Of a stretch of DNA of 64,000 nt, positions 1 through 7,367 are shown piece after piece. The notes under the pieces are model-generated. The model was not told where the DNA came from. It saw nothing but the letters and a program-made list of their open reading frames with translations, and did no database searches. This DNA is from Clostridiales bacterium. GTDB lineage: Bacteria > Bacillota > Clostridia > Peptostreptococcales > Acidaminobacteraceae. The stretch is from assembly GCA_016342415.1 (NCBI GenBank), contig JAEIOD010000001.1, positions 372,001-436,000 of the forward strand, written 5' to 3'. Numbering within the stretch: the first letter of the stretch is position 1; each line of letters starts with the position of its first letter. Position numbers and translations under genes: made by a program.

Positions 1-685
1 TAAGATGGTCAGAAAAATCCTGACTATCAAAATCATATTTAAAGTCATTTAGATGTAAAGTGTAACTTTCCATATCCAACCTTCTCGAATGGTCAGCAAT
101 AAACCTCTCCCATTCTTCTCTCTCATTTACGGTTTTGACTGATGGCACATGGTCATCAAACCAATCCTCAATAAATAAAATGGTAGGATTATGTTTTTTT
201 ATATCTTGAGCAACGGCAATATGATTAGACAAATCATGGCTTAACACAACTCTATTGGAACATCTGATCTGATCCAAGTAAAATTCGCCAAATGACTCCA
301 TGTAATCAAAGTAACCACTGCAGTCCACCAAAGTGACTACTTGACCCCATTCCACGTCTTCAAACGCCTCTTTTATCTCTTTACACACTTTTAGAAGGTC
401 TGAGAGAGTTGCTACCCCTGATGGTTCTATAATGATATGATCAGGTTTAAGTGACGTGTAAATCGTTTTAATACCTTGCTGGAAGTCGCCTGACAAACTG
501 CAGCAGATACACCCTGAATTAATCTCTTTAACGTAAACGTCATTTTCAAATGCCAATACATCAATGCTCACATCTCCAAATTCATTTTCTATAACAGCTT
601 TTTTGCCATCTAATAAAGGGATCATCTTTTTTATGTATGTTGTTTTACCTGCTCCTAAAAAACCAGATATTATATGTAGTTTCAT
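1..685 (-). CDS. CobW/G3E-family P-loop GTPase, cut off by window edge
   Basis: The reading frame opens with ATG at 685 and stays open to base 1, giving 228 residues with the C-terminus outside the window. Near the N-terminus there is a Walker A motif (SGFLGAGKTT), then the INSGCICCSL stretch carrying the CxCC metal-binding motif typical of CobW/COG0523 proteins, then IIEPSGVA. The family consists of GTPases that deliver metals or act in cobalamin-related chemistry. The start codon directly follows the stop of the upstream methyltransferase gene, so the two are almost certainly co-translated. That pairing suggests a role in maturing or loading a corrinoid or metal-dependent methyltransferase. 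The family is certain from the motifs; the substrate is inference. Confidence 0.85.
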   Translation of the reverse strand, partial: MKLHIISGFLGAGKTTYIKKMIPLLDGKKAVIENEFGDVSIDVLAFENDVYVKEINSGCICCSLSGDFQQGIKTIYTSLKPDHIIIEPSGVATLSDLLKVCKEIKEAFEDVEWGQVVTLVDCSGYFDYMESFGEFYLDQIRCSNRVVLSHDLSNHIAVAQDIKKHNPTILFIEDWFDDHVPSVKTVNEREEWERFIADHSRRLDMESYTLHLNDFKYDFDSQDFSDHL

Positions 686-1747
686 TTATCGTTTGTTCCC
701 ATAGACTCTTGCTGCATTCATGAAGTGATCAATGTTTTCAGGTTTCGTACCAATTGGTACATCACAACCGGTTGCCAACACAAATCCCTTTTCTGCAGCC
801 ATGCCCTTTTCACAGCATTCTTTCACCGCTTGATAAATACTCACTTGTTGCCCCATTAAAATGGTGTTAACTGGATCAACATTACCTATGACCATAACCT
901 CTTTACCATGCCGCTCAGTTAGTTCACCTATGTCATCACAATTATCTAAACTTATTCCTGCAATACCAGTCTTAATCATAGAAGACCAAATCGGTTTAGT
1001 TTTACCACAAATATGAAGCACACTCCCGCCACCTGTACGTGCCTTGATATAGCTTTGACACTTTTCCGTATAAGGGAGTACAAACTCATCATACATCTTC
1101 TTACTGATCAAGTGTGATGATGCCAAAGGATCTGCCATACCCGGTGAAATACCAATCTCTAAAAGTGCGTCAATCATAGAGAGTGTGTTTTTATATGCAA
1201 CTTCAATAATCGCCTTTACACCTTCCTTGTTCTTAACAAGATCTCTCATAAATCTATCAACGCCAATAATAAGCCCCGCAGTTGTAAAAGGCGCCCCTAC
1301 GGTTGAGCCGACATTGACTTCCTCTCCTACTTGGTCATATATTCTTTTTAGAGCTTCCAAGTACAGGTTTAATCTGCCATCTTTATATGGATTCACTTCC
1401 TTTAGCCAAGACAGATCATTATACTCTCTAAAAGGCGTCTCTTTTATTTGAGGAATATGACTCTTAAAGAAGTTCAACTCACACCCCATCGCTTCTGGCA
1501 TACCATGTAAGCCAGGTCCTATACTACAATTGTCTGTTTTAAATCTATCAAAGGTCTTAATAACCGTATCGACTATAATATCTGTATTATGATTGAAATC
1601 GTTCAAACCGTAACCAAAATAATTGGCAAAACTTTCTCCATTAAAGGGACAACAAGGCACCCTGTCAATGGGTAAACCGTTAGAGAAGGCAATCATTCTT
1701 TCTTTAGGTGTCATCTCATCTTTGGGTATCTCAATACTTTCATTCAT
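686..1747 (-). CDS. Uroporphyrinogen decarboxylase/MtaA-family corrinoid methyltransferase
   Basis: I chose the ATG at 1747 because GGAGG lies 8 bases upstream; this gives 353 residues, the usual family length. The open frame continues upstream to 1933 without another ribosome site. Landmarks are MTPKERM near the N-terminus, GSTVGAPFTTAG in the middle, VLHICGKTKPIW (the His-x-Cys zinc ligand pair of MtaA/MtbA-like enzymes), SLDNCDDIGEL, GNVDP and the C-terminal ATGCDVPIGTKPENI with a further cysteine. True uroporphyrinogen decarboxylases lack this His/Cys set, so a zinc-dependent methyl transfer from a corrinoid protein is more likely. It is followed without a gap by a CobW-type GTPase. The substrate cannot be read from the sequence, and no corrinoid protein lies in the window. 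Confidence 0.85.
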   Translation of the reverse strand: MNESIEIPKDEMTPKERMIAFSNGLPIDRVPCCPFNGESFANYFGYGLNDFNHNTDIIVDTVIKTFDRFKTDNCSIGPGLHGMPEAMGCELNFFKSHIPQIKETPFREYNDLSWLKEVNPYKDGRLNLYLEALKRIYDQVGEEVNVGSTVGAPFTTAGLIIGVDRFMRDLVKNKEGVKAIIEVAYKNTLSMIDALLEIGISPGMADPLASSHLISKKMYDEFVLPYTEKCQSYIKARTGGGSVLHICGKTKPIWSSMIKTGIAGISLDNCDDIGELTERHGKEVMVIGNVDPVNTILMGQQVSIYQAVKECCEKGMAAEKGFVLATGCDVPIGTKPENIDHFMNAARVYGNKR

Positions 1748-2145
1748 ATCCATTTCCTCCAATAAAAGAATTCTATCAATATCCCTTTTGACAAGCAATA
1801 AAAACAGCCTACTATCTAAACTTCTGATTCGTACGCTGTTAAGTATCGTTTTTTTGCATAGGTATGATTCATGCTTGTTTTCGCTCATCTTCAATACATC
1901 ACCAGAATTAATACTTGTATCTGTTCGATCCACTTCTCTTAGTTTAATTAAGAATTACTAAATTCGAAATGCTATACCCCATTCTAAAAAAAAGTTAAAT
2001 TTACAGAACTTGGAGATATCTTTGGCTAGAATAGAAGATATCAAATAGTGGACTGTTGAACCGGATAAACTTATTTACCAGTTGCCAGGTGACTGTTAAA
2101 TAGAATTGAGCAATATATGCAACAATACTAGACAGACAATCACAT
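1748..2145. other. Non-coding stretch upstream of the methyltransferase
   Basis: This is the leader of the minus-strand methyltransferase gene plus spacer up to the terminator at 2146. The methyltransferase frame remains open to 1933, but no ribosome site supports an earlier start. Another open frame at 2001-2231 has no ribosome site and runs through a terminator. I see no further convincing gene or riboswitch here. Confidence 0.5.
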
Positions 2146-2168
2146 AAAAAGACACCTGCTAGGTGTCT
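2146..2168 (-). terminator. Intrinsic terminator of the 73-residue gene
   Basis: Arms AGACACCT (2150-2157) and AGGTGTCT (2161-2168) form an 8-bp stem with a 3-base loop. On the minus strand it is followed by a U run (five A on the plus strand, 2146-2150). It lies 20 bases past the stop of the small gene at 2188. Confidence 0.8.
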
Positions 2169-2187
2169 GAAAAAAACTTTCCGATGA

Positions 2188-2409
2188 TTAATGTCTATTT
2201 TTGATAATCCACTCATCTGTCTTGATTGCATTATTCAGGTGATTTAGCATTGTAAAAGGATTTTGATTGTATCTCTTTTCATGTGTAATATGATCCACCT
2301 GTGACTTGGAGAGATGAGATTTATCAATATTAGAAATACCAAGCACCATTTCAATTTCTAAACGTCTTGCTTTCATATTGATGAGTTCATGAATTTCTTT
2401 TACATCCAT
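2188..2409 (-). CDS. Small protein of unknown function (73 aa)
   Basis: I do not recognise the family. The ATG at 2409 follows GAGGAGGTGAACTGT, an excellent ribosome site, which is why I prefer it to the ATG at 2430. The product is charged and probably alpha-helical, beginning MDVKEIHELINMKARRLE and ending KTDEWIIKNRH. A near-copy of that C-terminus (KFKTDEWIIKNRH) occurs at 4854-4919, directly after the stop of a LytTR regulator gene, and similar terminator hairpins follow both copies. The gene is monocistronic, with its own terminator. Spo0E-like small regulators came to mind from size and helix content, but the family signature is not present. Confidence 0.7.
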   Translation of the reverse strand: MDVKEIHELINMKARRLEIEMVLGISNIDKSHLSKSQVDHITHEKRYNQNPFTMLNHLNNAIKTDEWIIKNRH

Positions 2410-2565
2410 ACAGTTCACCTCCTCATTCATTAATTACCCCATTTATCCGGTCTTCTATCAATAAGGTGATGTATACATGATTTTAATGAGTACATTTGTG
2501 TTGTTAATATAACAACTGTTACACAAGAAGCAAGTAACAGTGATATCTCACTTCACAAATTAATA

Positions 2566-2596
2566 TAAAAAAGACCTTTGATTCATCAAAGATCTT
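2566..2596 (-). terminator. Intrinsic terminator of the 51-residue gene
   Basis: On the minus strand an 11-bp stem (AAGATCTTTGA with TCAAAGGTCTT, 2586-2596 and 2571-2581, one G-U pair) is followed by a U run. It starts 8 bases beyond the stop codon of the small gene at 2604. Confidence 0.8.
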
Positions 2597-2603
2597 ATAC
2601 TCA

Positions 2604-2759
2604 TTATACGAGTTCATTTGATACTTCTTTTAACAACAAATCATGTAATGCCTTATCCAAGGATGCCTCATCTCTATGTGTATTACCAATGAAGTTCGTA
2701 TGTTGTCCTTCAAACTCCTCTATCGTTTCATCCATAATATGTTCATCGCGATATGTCAT
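2604..2759 (-). CDS. Small acidic protein of unknown function (51 aa)
   Basis: A 51-residue frame starts at ATG 2759, 8 bases after AAGGAG, and stops at 2604 just ahead of a terminator. The product begins MTYRDEHIMDETIEEFEG and ends LLLKEVSNELV. It is strongly acidic with no membrane segment or signal peptide. The complete transcription unit (ribosome site, frame, terminator) argues that it is real despite its length. I do not recognise the family. It sits among other small minus-strand genes of unknown role. Confidence 0.65.
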   Translation of the reverse strand: MTYRDEHIMDETIEEFEGQHTNFIGNTHRDEASLDKALHDLLLKEVSNELV

Positions 2760-2848
2760 TATTATCACTCCTTTATAGAGTAATGTATACCCATATTAAC
2801 AAATGATAAACACTCTCATTTGGAGCTGTACATTACTAACATGGATAT

Positions 2849-3139
2849 CTAGATAACAATATCCTCATGTGTTTCAATAGTATTAATCTCCCGAGATAAC
2901 CACTTCATCGGTATGAATCCAAGGTAAGATGCACGACCCCATATTTGTCTTCTTGACTGATACCTTGAATATTTTTTACATATCAAAGCGTCATCCTTCA
3001 AGGCTATTTCTGAAAAATAATACAACATTTCACTTAAACAATGAGGTGTAATAATGACATTTCCTACAAACTTGTAGTTGATGGTAGATACATGTAATTC
3101 ATCTGTTGTCTGTTTAAAAAATTGATCGAAACCACCCAT
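2849..3139 (-). CDS. Doubtful small ORF or gene remnant (96 aa)
   Basis: This frame of 96 residues begins MGGFDQFFKQTTDEL and contains the aromatic-rich stretch SRRQIWGRASYLGFIPMKWL. No Shine-Dalgarno sequence precedes the ATG at 3139 (upstream bases are AATAAAAGAT). Residue composition looks protein-like, so it may be the leftover of a longer gene or a weakly translated small protein. I recognise no family. Confidence 0.3.
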   Translation of the reverse strand: MGGFDQFFKQTTDELHVSTINYKFVGNVIITPHCLSEMLYYFSEIALKDDALICKKYSRYQSRRQIWGRASYLGFIPMKWLSREINTIETHEDIVI

Positions 3140-3337
3140 ATCTTTTATTGAAGCCTATAAATATTTCATATTGGTATCGACATAGTTAAATGAAAACATC
3201 TGCACAAGGAATATAACATTAAGTAACATACAGGCATAAACTTATATGCCTGCATCAACTAAATCATTTCTATGAATTTTACTCATAACATTAGAAAAAT
3301 TTTTGTAAAAGATTCAAAAAAGTTAATCATTTTCTTG

Positions 3338-4540
3338 TTATTCTACTGTAAACTCCTCTGTTGACGGTAAACCTTGCCATTTTTTACCATCAGAACGGTA
3401 ATACACTCTTTCTATTGAACCGTCTGTTTTAGTAACGTCTGTCACAAAAACCTGTCCTGTTTCTATCAGTGTAGGATAATTATCATAAGGTAATACATTC
3501 CCATTTTTAGGGCTATCCTTGAAATCATCATATGCATTTTCCAAGCGCCAAAATTCTCTAGAATCATTACCTCTTAAGCTAGACAGGTCCTGTATGCCAA
3601 AATAGGATGCCTTATAATCCTTTCCAGCAACTGTGATTGTATCTACCCTAAGTGGTTCAATCTCCTTCGCTAGACCAGATAAATCTTCTGAATTGACGTG
3701 ATCATCATAACGCTCTTTTAGTTGATTTGCCATGCAGGGAACAGTGTTATAAAAATCCATTGAATCTAATCCCGTATGTGCAGCACCATAAATGCCCATA
3801 ACATTTTCACCATCTAGCTTGTCAAATTCTCGGATGAAGTTCTCAGTCATCATATTCTCACGGTATGTATGATTATTATTTTGATAAAAAAGCTTGCCTT
3901 GATATATGGCTTCTTTTGTTAAGAGATACTGCTCTGAATCCTCTAAATTATTATTACGAAGATATTCCAAGTATCTTTTTCCTGTAGAATCGTATTGGTG
4001 ACCGACATCCGTCCCGTGAAAAATAGTTTCAGGACACTGGCTTTTTATTGTTTTGTAGAAATCTTTAAAATAAGGATTATGAGCAGGCGTTCCAGCTAAA
4101 TCATCATATATCTCATCCAAAATCTCATCGCTATCTGATTGCATCCAAATATTTAAAAACTCTGCCGAATAGTATGGCGCTTCTCGAAATAAATGTCTCA
4201 TGCCTTGTTTGTAGTGTTCACCCCACAACTCAAGTTCTTTATTTAGGATTTTCTCCTTACCATGTTCTTCGCCGTAAAGGTAAATCACTCCAGAAGATTT
4301 AGGTACCGGTGTGGATATATTAGTACTTTCTTCTTCAGATACATTGCTCTCTAACTCAGATACATTGCTTTCTAACTCAGATACATTGCTTTCTAACTCA
4401 GATACATTACTTTCTTGCTCAGATACATTACTTTCGCTCTCGGTTATATTACCCTTTGTCGTGTTATTCGAACAAGCTAATAGTGTTAATATCATAATAA
4501 TCACTACAGAAAAAGCAACAATTCTTTTACTTTTCGTCAA
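3338..4540 (-). CDS. Lipoprotein with heptad repeats and a ChaN/TraB-like domain
   Basis: The start is TTG at 4540, 7 bases after GGAGGAG. A signal peptide ends in a lipobox (LTLLAC), so the protein should be lipid-anchored outside the cell. Next come five 7-residue units of the type ESNVSEL, forming a polar stalk, coded by 21-bp tandem repeats. The globular part (from about residue 85) carries YLYGEEHGKE, FHGTDVGHQYDSTG and GIYGAAHTG. These spaced Glu/His motifs resemble the TraB/TIKI/ChaN/erythromycin-esterase-like superfamily, whose members include metalloproteases and heme-binding proteins. The assignment is by motif resemblance only, and the activity is unknown. It is apparently monocistronic. 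Confidence 0.65.
   Translation of the reverse strand: MTKSKRIVAFSVVIIMILTLLACSNNTTKGNITESESNVSEQESNVSELESNVSELESNVSELESNVSEEESTNISTPVPKSSGVIYLYGEEHGKEKILNKELELWGEHYKQGMRHLFREAPYYSAEFLNIWMQSDSDEILDEIYDDLAGTPAHNPYFKDFYKTIKSQCPETIFHGTDVGHQYDSTGKRYLEYLRNNNLEDSEQYLLTKEAIYQGKLFYQNNNHTYRENMMTENFIREFDKLDGENVMGIYGAAHTGLDSMDFYNTVPCMANQLKERYDDHVNSEDLSGLAKEIEPLRVDTITVAGKDYKASYFGIQDLSSLRGNDSREFWRLENAYDDFKDSPKNGNVLPYDNYPTLIETGQVFVTDVTKTDGSIERVYYRSDGKKWQGLPSTEEFTVE
4336..4440. repeat. Tandem 21-bp repeat, five units
   Basis: Five consecutive 21-base units starting CAGATACATT (plus-strand view) lie inside the lipoprotein gene. Units 1-3 are almost identical and units 4-5 have diverged. Each encodes one heptad of the ESNVSEL type on the minus strand, directly after the lipobox. 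Unit number could vary by slippage, changing the length of the stalk. Confidence 0.9.
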
Positions 4541-4802
4541 CTTATCTCCTCCTTCATCAAAATCCTCATATTATCGCTATAATTATCAGTCTATTACAAC
4601 ATATTCCAAATGGCAACGTTTGTATGAAAATGTAAACAAAATGCAAGAATATATTTTATCTGCTTTACAAAATCCTTTCGCAAAACACCAATTGCGAACA
4701 TATTGTAATATCTTAATTGATTGTGAAACTCAATCCTCCTTACTTTAACCTTAAACTGGTAGTTAAAAAGACTTATTTATATGCCACTCAGTCAAATGCT
4801 AA

Positions 4803-4831
4803 CAAAAAAATAAAACACCTATCGGTGTCTT
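4803..4831 (-). terminator. Intrinsic terminator after the orphan LytTR regulator
   Basis: On the minus strand, AAGACACC (4831-4824) pairs with GGTGTTTT (4819-4812) with one G-U pair, followed by TATTTTTTT. It resembles the terminator at 2146-2168 in sequence, in keeping with a duplicated segment. Confidence 0.7.
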
Positions 4832-4853
4832 ATAAAGAAAATATGCCCTGTCA

Positions 4854-4919
4854 TCAATGTCTATTCTTGATGATCCACTCATCAGTCTTAAACTTATTTA
4901 TCCAGTCTTCTATTATGTC
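4854..4919 (-). pseudogene. Fragment duplicating the C-terminus of the 73-residue protein
   Basis: Directly after the TAA of the LytTR regulator (4920-4922), and in the same frame, 21 further codons encode DIIEDWINKFKTDEWIIKNRH before a TGA. The last 11 residues are identical to the end of the small protein coded at 2188-2409. This is best read as a remnant of a duplicated gene left behind the regulator. Suppression of one stop codon would append it to the regulator, but nothing in the sequence suggests that happens. Confidence 0.6.
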
Positions 4920-5630
4920 TTACCACTTCTGTTTACTGTAATATTCTACGAAGGCGGCTTGTACGTGTTTTTTTTGATTTCTGGAAGCGCTGATTGTATG
5001 GTTGTCTCGCATTGATATCATATCAGATTTTATCCTTTGAACATGTAATAGATTGATGAGAGTACTCTTGTTGCACCTAACAAAACTTGAATCAGACAAC
5101 AATTCTCCCATTTCTTTCAGGCTGCCAAGCATTTCATAGGTTTTATCTATTGTTTGTATAGAAAGCCAATGATCTCTGACTTCGATATAAATGATATTCT
5201 CTGCATCCAGATGAAATTCCTCGTCTTGGTGTTGAATAACCAGAGATACCGTTTGTGTCTGCAAAGCATCCAATACCGATCTGAATTTGATTTTAAACAA
5301 GTCATATGTTACTGGTTTTACCAGATAATCATAAGCATCCACTTCATAACCCTGCACAGCAAAATGGGGTGTGTTGGTAACAAACAATATTTTAGACTTC
5401 ACATCGGTTTGTCTGATGAGTTTTGCAAGCTCCATACCATCCATTTTCGGCATTAGAATATCCAATAAGATGATGTCATATACTGGTTTGTAATCAAACA
5501 TCATCTCCAGTCCGCTTTGGAACCAAGTCACATCAAATTCAATATTAAATTCTATGCTATACTTCTCTATATGTTCTTCCAATGCTTTGGCGTATAAGGC
5601 ATCATCATCTACAATTGCTACTTTTATCAT
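4920..5630 (-). CDS. LytTR-family response regulator, orphan
   Basis: The 236-residue protein has a receiver domain (residues 1-120) with VAIVDDD at the acidic pocket, the phosphoacceptor Asp in IILLDILMPKMDG and the conserved Lys in LVKPVTYD. The C-terminal half is a LytTR DNA-binding domain (IIYIEVRDHWLSIQT, then FVRCNKSTLINL and the terminal HTISASRNQKKHV region). Such proteins bind paired sites and control peptide signalling, surface or cell-wall genes. No kinase gene is adjacent. The gene is bounded by terminators on both sides, and GGAG lies close before the ATG. A second LytTR regulator with a kinase lies at 16854-17561, so this one could respond to that kinase or to one outside the window. 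Confidence 0.93.
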   Translation of the reverse strand: MIKVAIVDDDALYAKALEEHIEKYSIEFNIEFDVTWFQSGLEMMFDYKPVYDIILLDILMPKMDGMELAKLIRQTDVKSKILFVTNTPHFAVQGYEVDAYDYLVKPVTYDLFKIKFRSVLDALQTQTVSLVIQHQDEEFHLDAENIIYIEVRDHWLSIQTIDKTYEMLGSLKEMGELLSDSSFVRCNKSTLINLLHVQRIKSDMISMRDNHTISASRNQKKHVQAAFVEYYSKQKW

Positions 5631-5688
5631 GATTTCTCCATTCTAAGTCTATTCTAACATAAAGCAGCTTCACTTGAATTAATATTTC

Positions 5689-5724
5689 AAAAAAACAACT
5701 ACCGAGTTAAATACCGGTAGTTGT
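5689..5724 (-). terminator. Strong terminator of the glycan/esterase operon
   Basis: A 10-bp perfect stem (ACAACTACCG at 5695-5704 with CGGTAGTTGT at 5715-5724) is followed on the minus strand by a run of U (5689-5695). It lies 8 bases past the esterase stop codon. Confidence 0.9.
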
Positions 5725-5731
5725 CATCATA

Positions 5732-7345
5732 TTATTTAGTTTGTTGTCCTAACCATTCAAATATAGTAACGGATTCACCATCAATGGTTTCAGTACATTC
5801 GTTATTCAATGTATATATCCATGAAAAATGTCCCATGTAACTATAAGGACTGCCATCGAAGTTCTTATAGAGTCCCGTTGTATCAACAACATTTTCAAAT
5901 TGACTATAATAAACCTGCTCAGCCCCTGCTTCTATCAACTGATCGTATAAGGCATTTGAGAAGTCTTCTTTCAGAATCGGTTGTCCATTTTCATCTGTTA
6001 ACACTTCATACCCCATAAAACCTTTTGAAATACCTTCTGCAATCGCTACAACACTATCATCTAAAGAATGTGTTAACCAAAGTGGCAAATCAACAATGGA
6101 TTGAATTTTTTCTTCTGATAGCCACTCAGCTGAATAGGCTTCACAGATAGGAAATGCTGCTGCAAAATATTCAGGATGAGTTAAGATCATATTGACAGTC
6201 ATGTAACCACCGTTTGAACAGCCACCAATATAAATTCTATTCGTATCAATGTCATCATGAGTCGCTACAAAATCGTCTATAAGACCCATAAGAGCTTCTG
6301 TATAGTATGATGTTCCCATACTGTCAACAACTTCACTGTTGTAGATATTCGTTCCGTCATAATCCATCCACATTGTTGGTGCTTGAGGTGCAAGAACATA
6401 TGCACCTGAGTTTCCAAAGTAATCTTGAGTCTCTTCAGTAATGAGATTAACAACTTCATTACCCATAACAGTAATACGTGTATCTTCTCCACCTTCTCCA
6501 GCACCATGCAGCCATATTATTAAAGGCACGTCATCAGTTTCTTCTTCTTTGATTGGTGCGTAATAAGCATAACCTAAGGTTACATCATTTGATGCAAAGC
6601 TTTCATTATGAGTAAACTCATCTGTTAAGTATTTGATATCCTCTGCATACTCATCTTCTGAGGCTGGCATGAAAGTGATTGATTTATCATCTAAACTCTT
6701 AATCTCCTTACCTGGTCGTACTGAGATTTCATGATGATGTTTCACAAACTCATTACGACTGGTTGCAAAGTTATAGTTAAAAGGTGAACCTTCTGTTAAG
6801 GTTGGACCGACTGCCAATTCAAGTGTTACATATGAACCGTTTTCGTCAGCCACACCACTTTTATCAGAAGTATATACCGATGTTACGGTTCTTGGAGTTG
6901 TATGCTCAGTTTCTTCCTCAGCTAATGTAAAAGTCTGAAAATCTAAGTCTTTAAAAAATCTCACAGAGTTGACTTCAAAGGTCTCTAAATCTATAGACTC
7001 AATGTCAACAGGTTGATCTAAATCCAGTACCAGTTTGTTTATTGCCGGACCCCAGTCATAAACACTCGTGACAGTGTTGTACTTCATATCTACAACTTCT
7101 TTCTTTGCTGTGGGATCATCCGATACCAGTTTCTTGATCAACAGCGGCAACCAACGTCCGATACTTGAATCTGCATTTTCTTCAATGAACTGCATCCACA
7201 ATTCCGGATTATCGGTACGTTCATAAAGTGAAATCTCTAGTTCGTCATCTACTACATTAATGTTCTCTTCTGCATAAGTTGCCATTGGTGTCATGATTAA
7301 TACTGAAAGTAAAACAAATACTGCGATAATTTTTCGACTTAACAT
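5732..7345 (-). CDS. Secreted alpha/beta-hydrolase (PHB-depolymerase/feruloyl-esterase-like)
   Basis: The 537-residue product starts with a signal peptide (hydrophobic residues 5-25 ending ATYAEE). Residues about 40-260 form an N-terminal beta-rich region of unknown type. From about 270 it is an alpha/beta hydrolase: LIIWLHGAGEGGED (oxyanion loop), nucleophile Ser377 in GGCSNGGYM, a candidate acid Asp at 429-430 in THSLDDSVV and a candidate His506 in MGHFSW. Family members cleave esters of plant or microbial polysaccharides, or peptides. It follows the membrane-anchored GH3 gene by 22 bases, with AAGGAG before the ATG, and is the last gene of the operon. Its substrate is not known; the position suggests trimming or deacylation of the same glycan as the GH3 enzymes. 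Confidence 0.85.
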   Translation of the reverse strand: MLSRKIIAVFVLLSVLIMTPMATYAEENINVVDDELEISLYERTDNPELWMQFIEENADSSIGRWLPLLIKKLVSDDPTAKKEVVDMKYNTVTSVYDWGPAINKLVLDLDQPVDIESIDLETFEVNSVRFFKDLDFQTFTLAEEETEHTTPRTVTSVYTSDKSGVADENGSYVTLELAVGPTLTEGSPFNYNFATSRNEFVKHHHEISVRPGKEIKSLDDKSITFMPASEDEYAEDIKYLTDEFTHNESFASNDVTLGYAYYAPIKEEETDDVPLIIWLHGAGEGGEDTRITVMGNEVVNLITEETQDYFGNSGAYVLAPQAPTMWMDYDGTNIYNSEVVDSMGTSYYTEALMGLIDDFVATHDDIDTNRIYIGGCSNGGYMTVNMILTHPEYFAAAFPICEAYSAEWLSEEKIQSIVDLPLWLTHSLDDSVVAIAEGISKGFMGYEVLTDENGQPILKEDFSNALYDQLIEAGAEQVYYSQFENVVDTTGLYKNFDGSPYSYMGHFSWIYTLNNECTETIDGESVTIFEWLGQQTK

Positions 7346-7367
7346 ACGAGCTCCTTTTTCTATTTAA

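Larger units (their letters stand above)
4541..4919. other. Intergenic stretch with terminator and gene remnant
   Basis: The stretch holds the upstream region of the lipoprotein gene, the terminator of the LytTR regulator at 4803-4831 and the remnant at 4854-4919. I see no intact gene. A plus-strand open frame at 4311-4748 is the shadow of the repeat region running into AT-rich spacer. Confidence 0.5.

Noticed and set aside
2001-2231. 76-residue minus-strand open frame
   Set aside because: It lacks a ribosome site, runs through a clear terminator (2146-2168) and overlaps the end of the better-supported small gene at 2188.
3231-3252. Perfect 8-bp hairpin CAGGCATA/TATGCCTG considered as a terminator of the lipoprotein gene
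   Set aside because: No U run follows on either strand, so it was not called; it may still be a weak terminator or a protein site.
4311-4748. Plus-strand frame with repeated DTLLSNS units
   Set aside because: It is the antisense reading of the 21-bp repeats in the lipoprotein gene and has no ribosome site.
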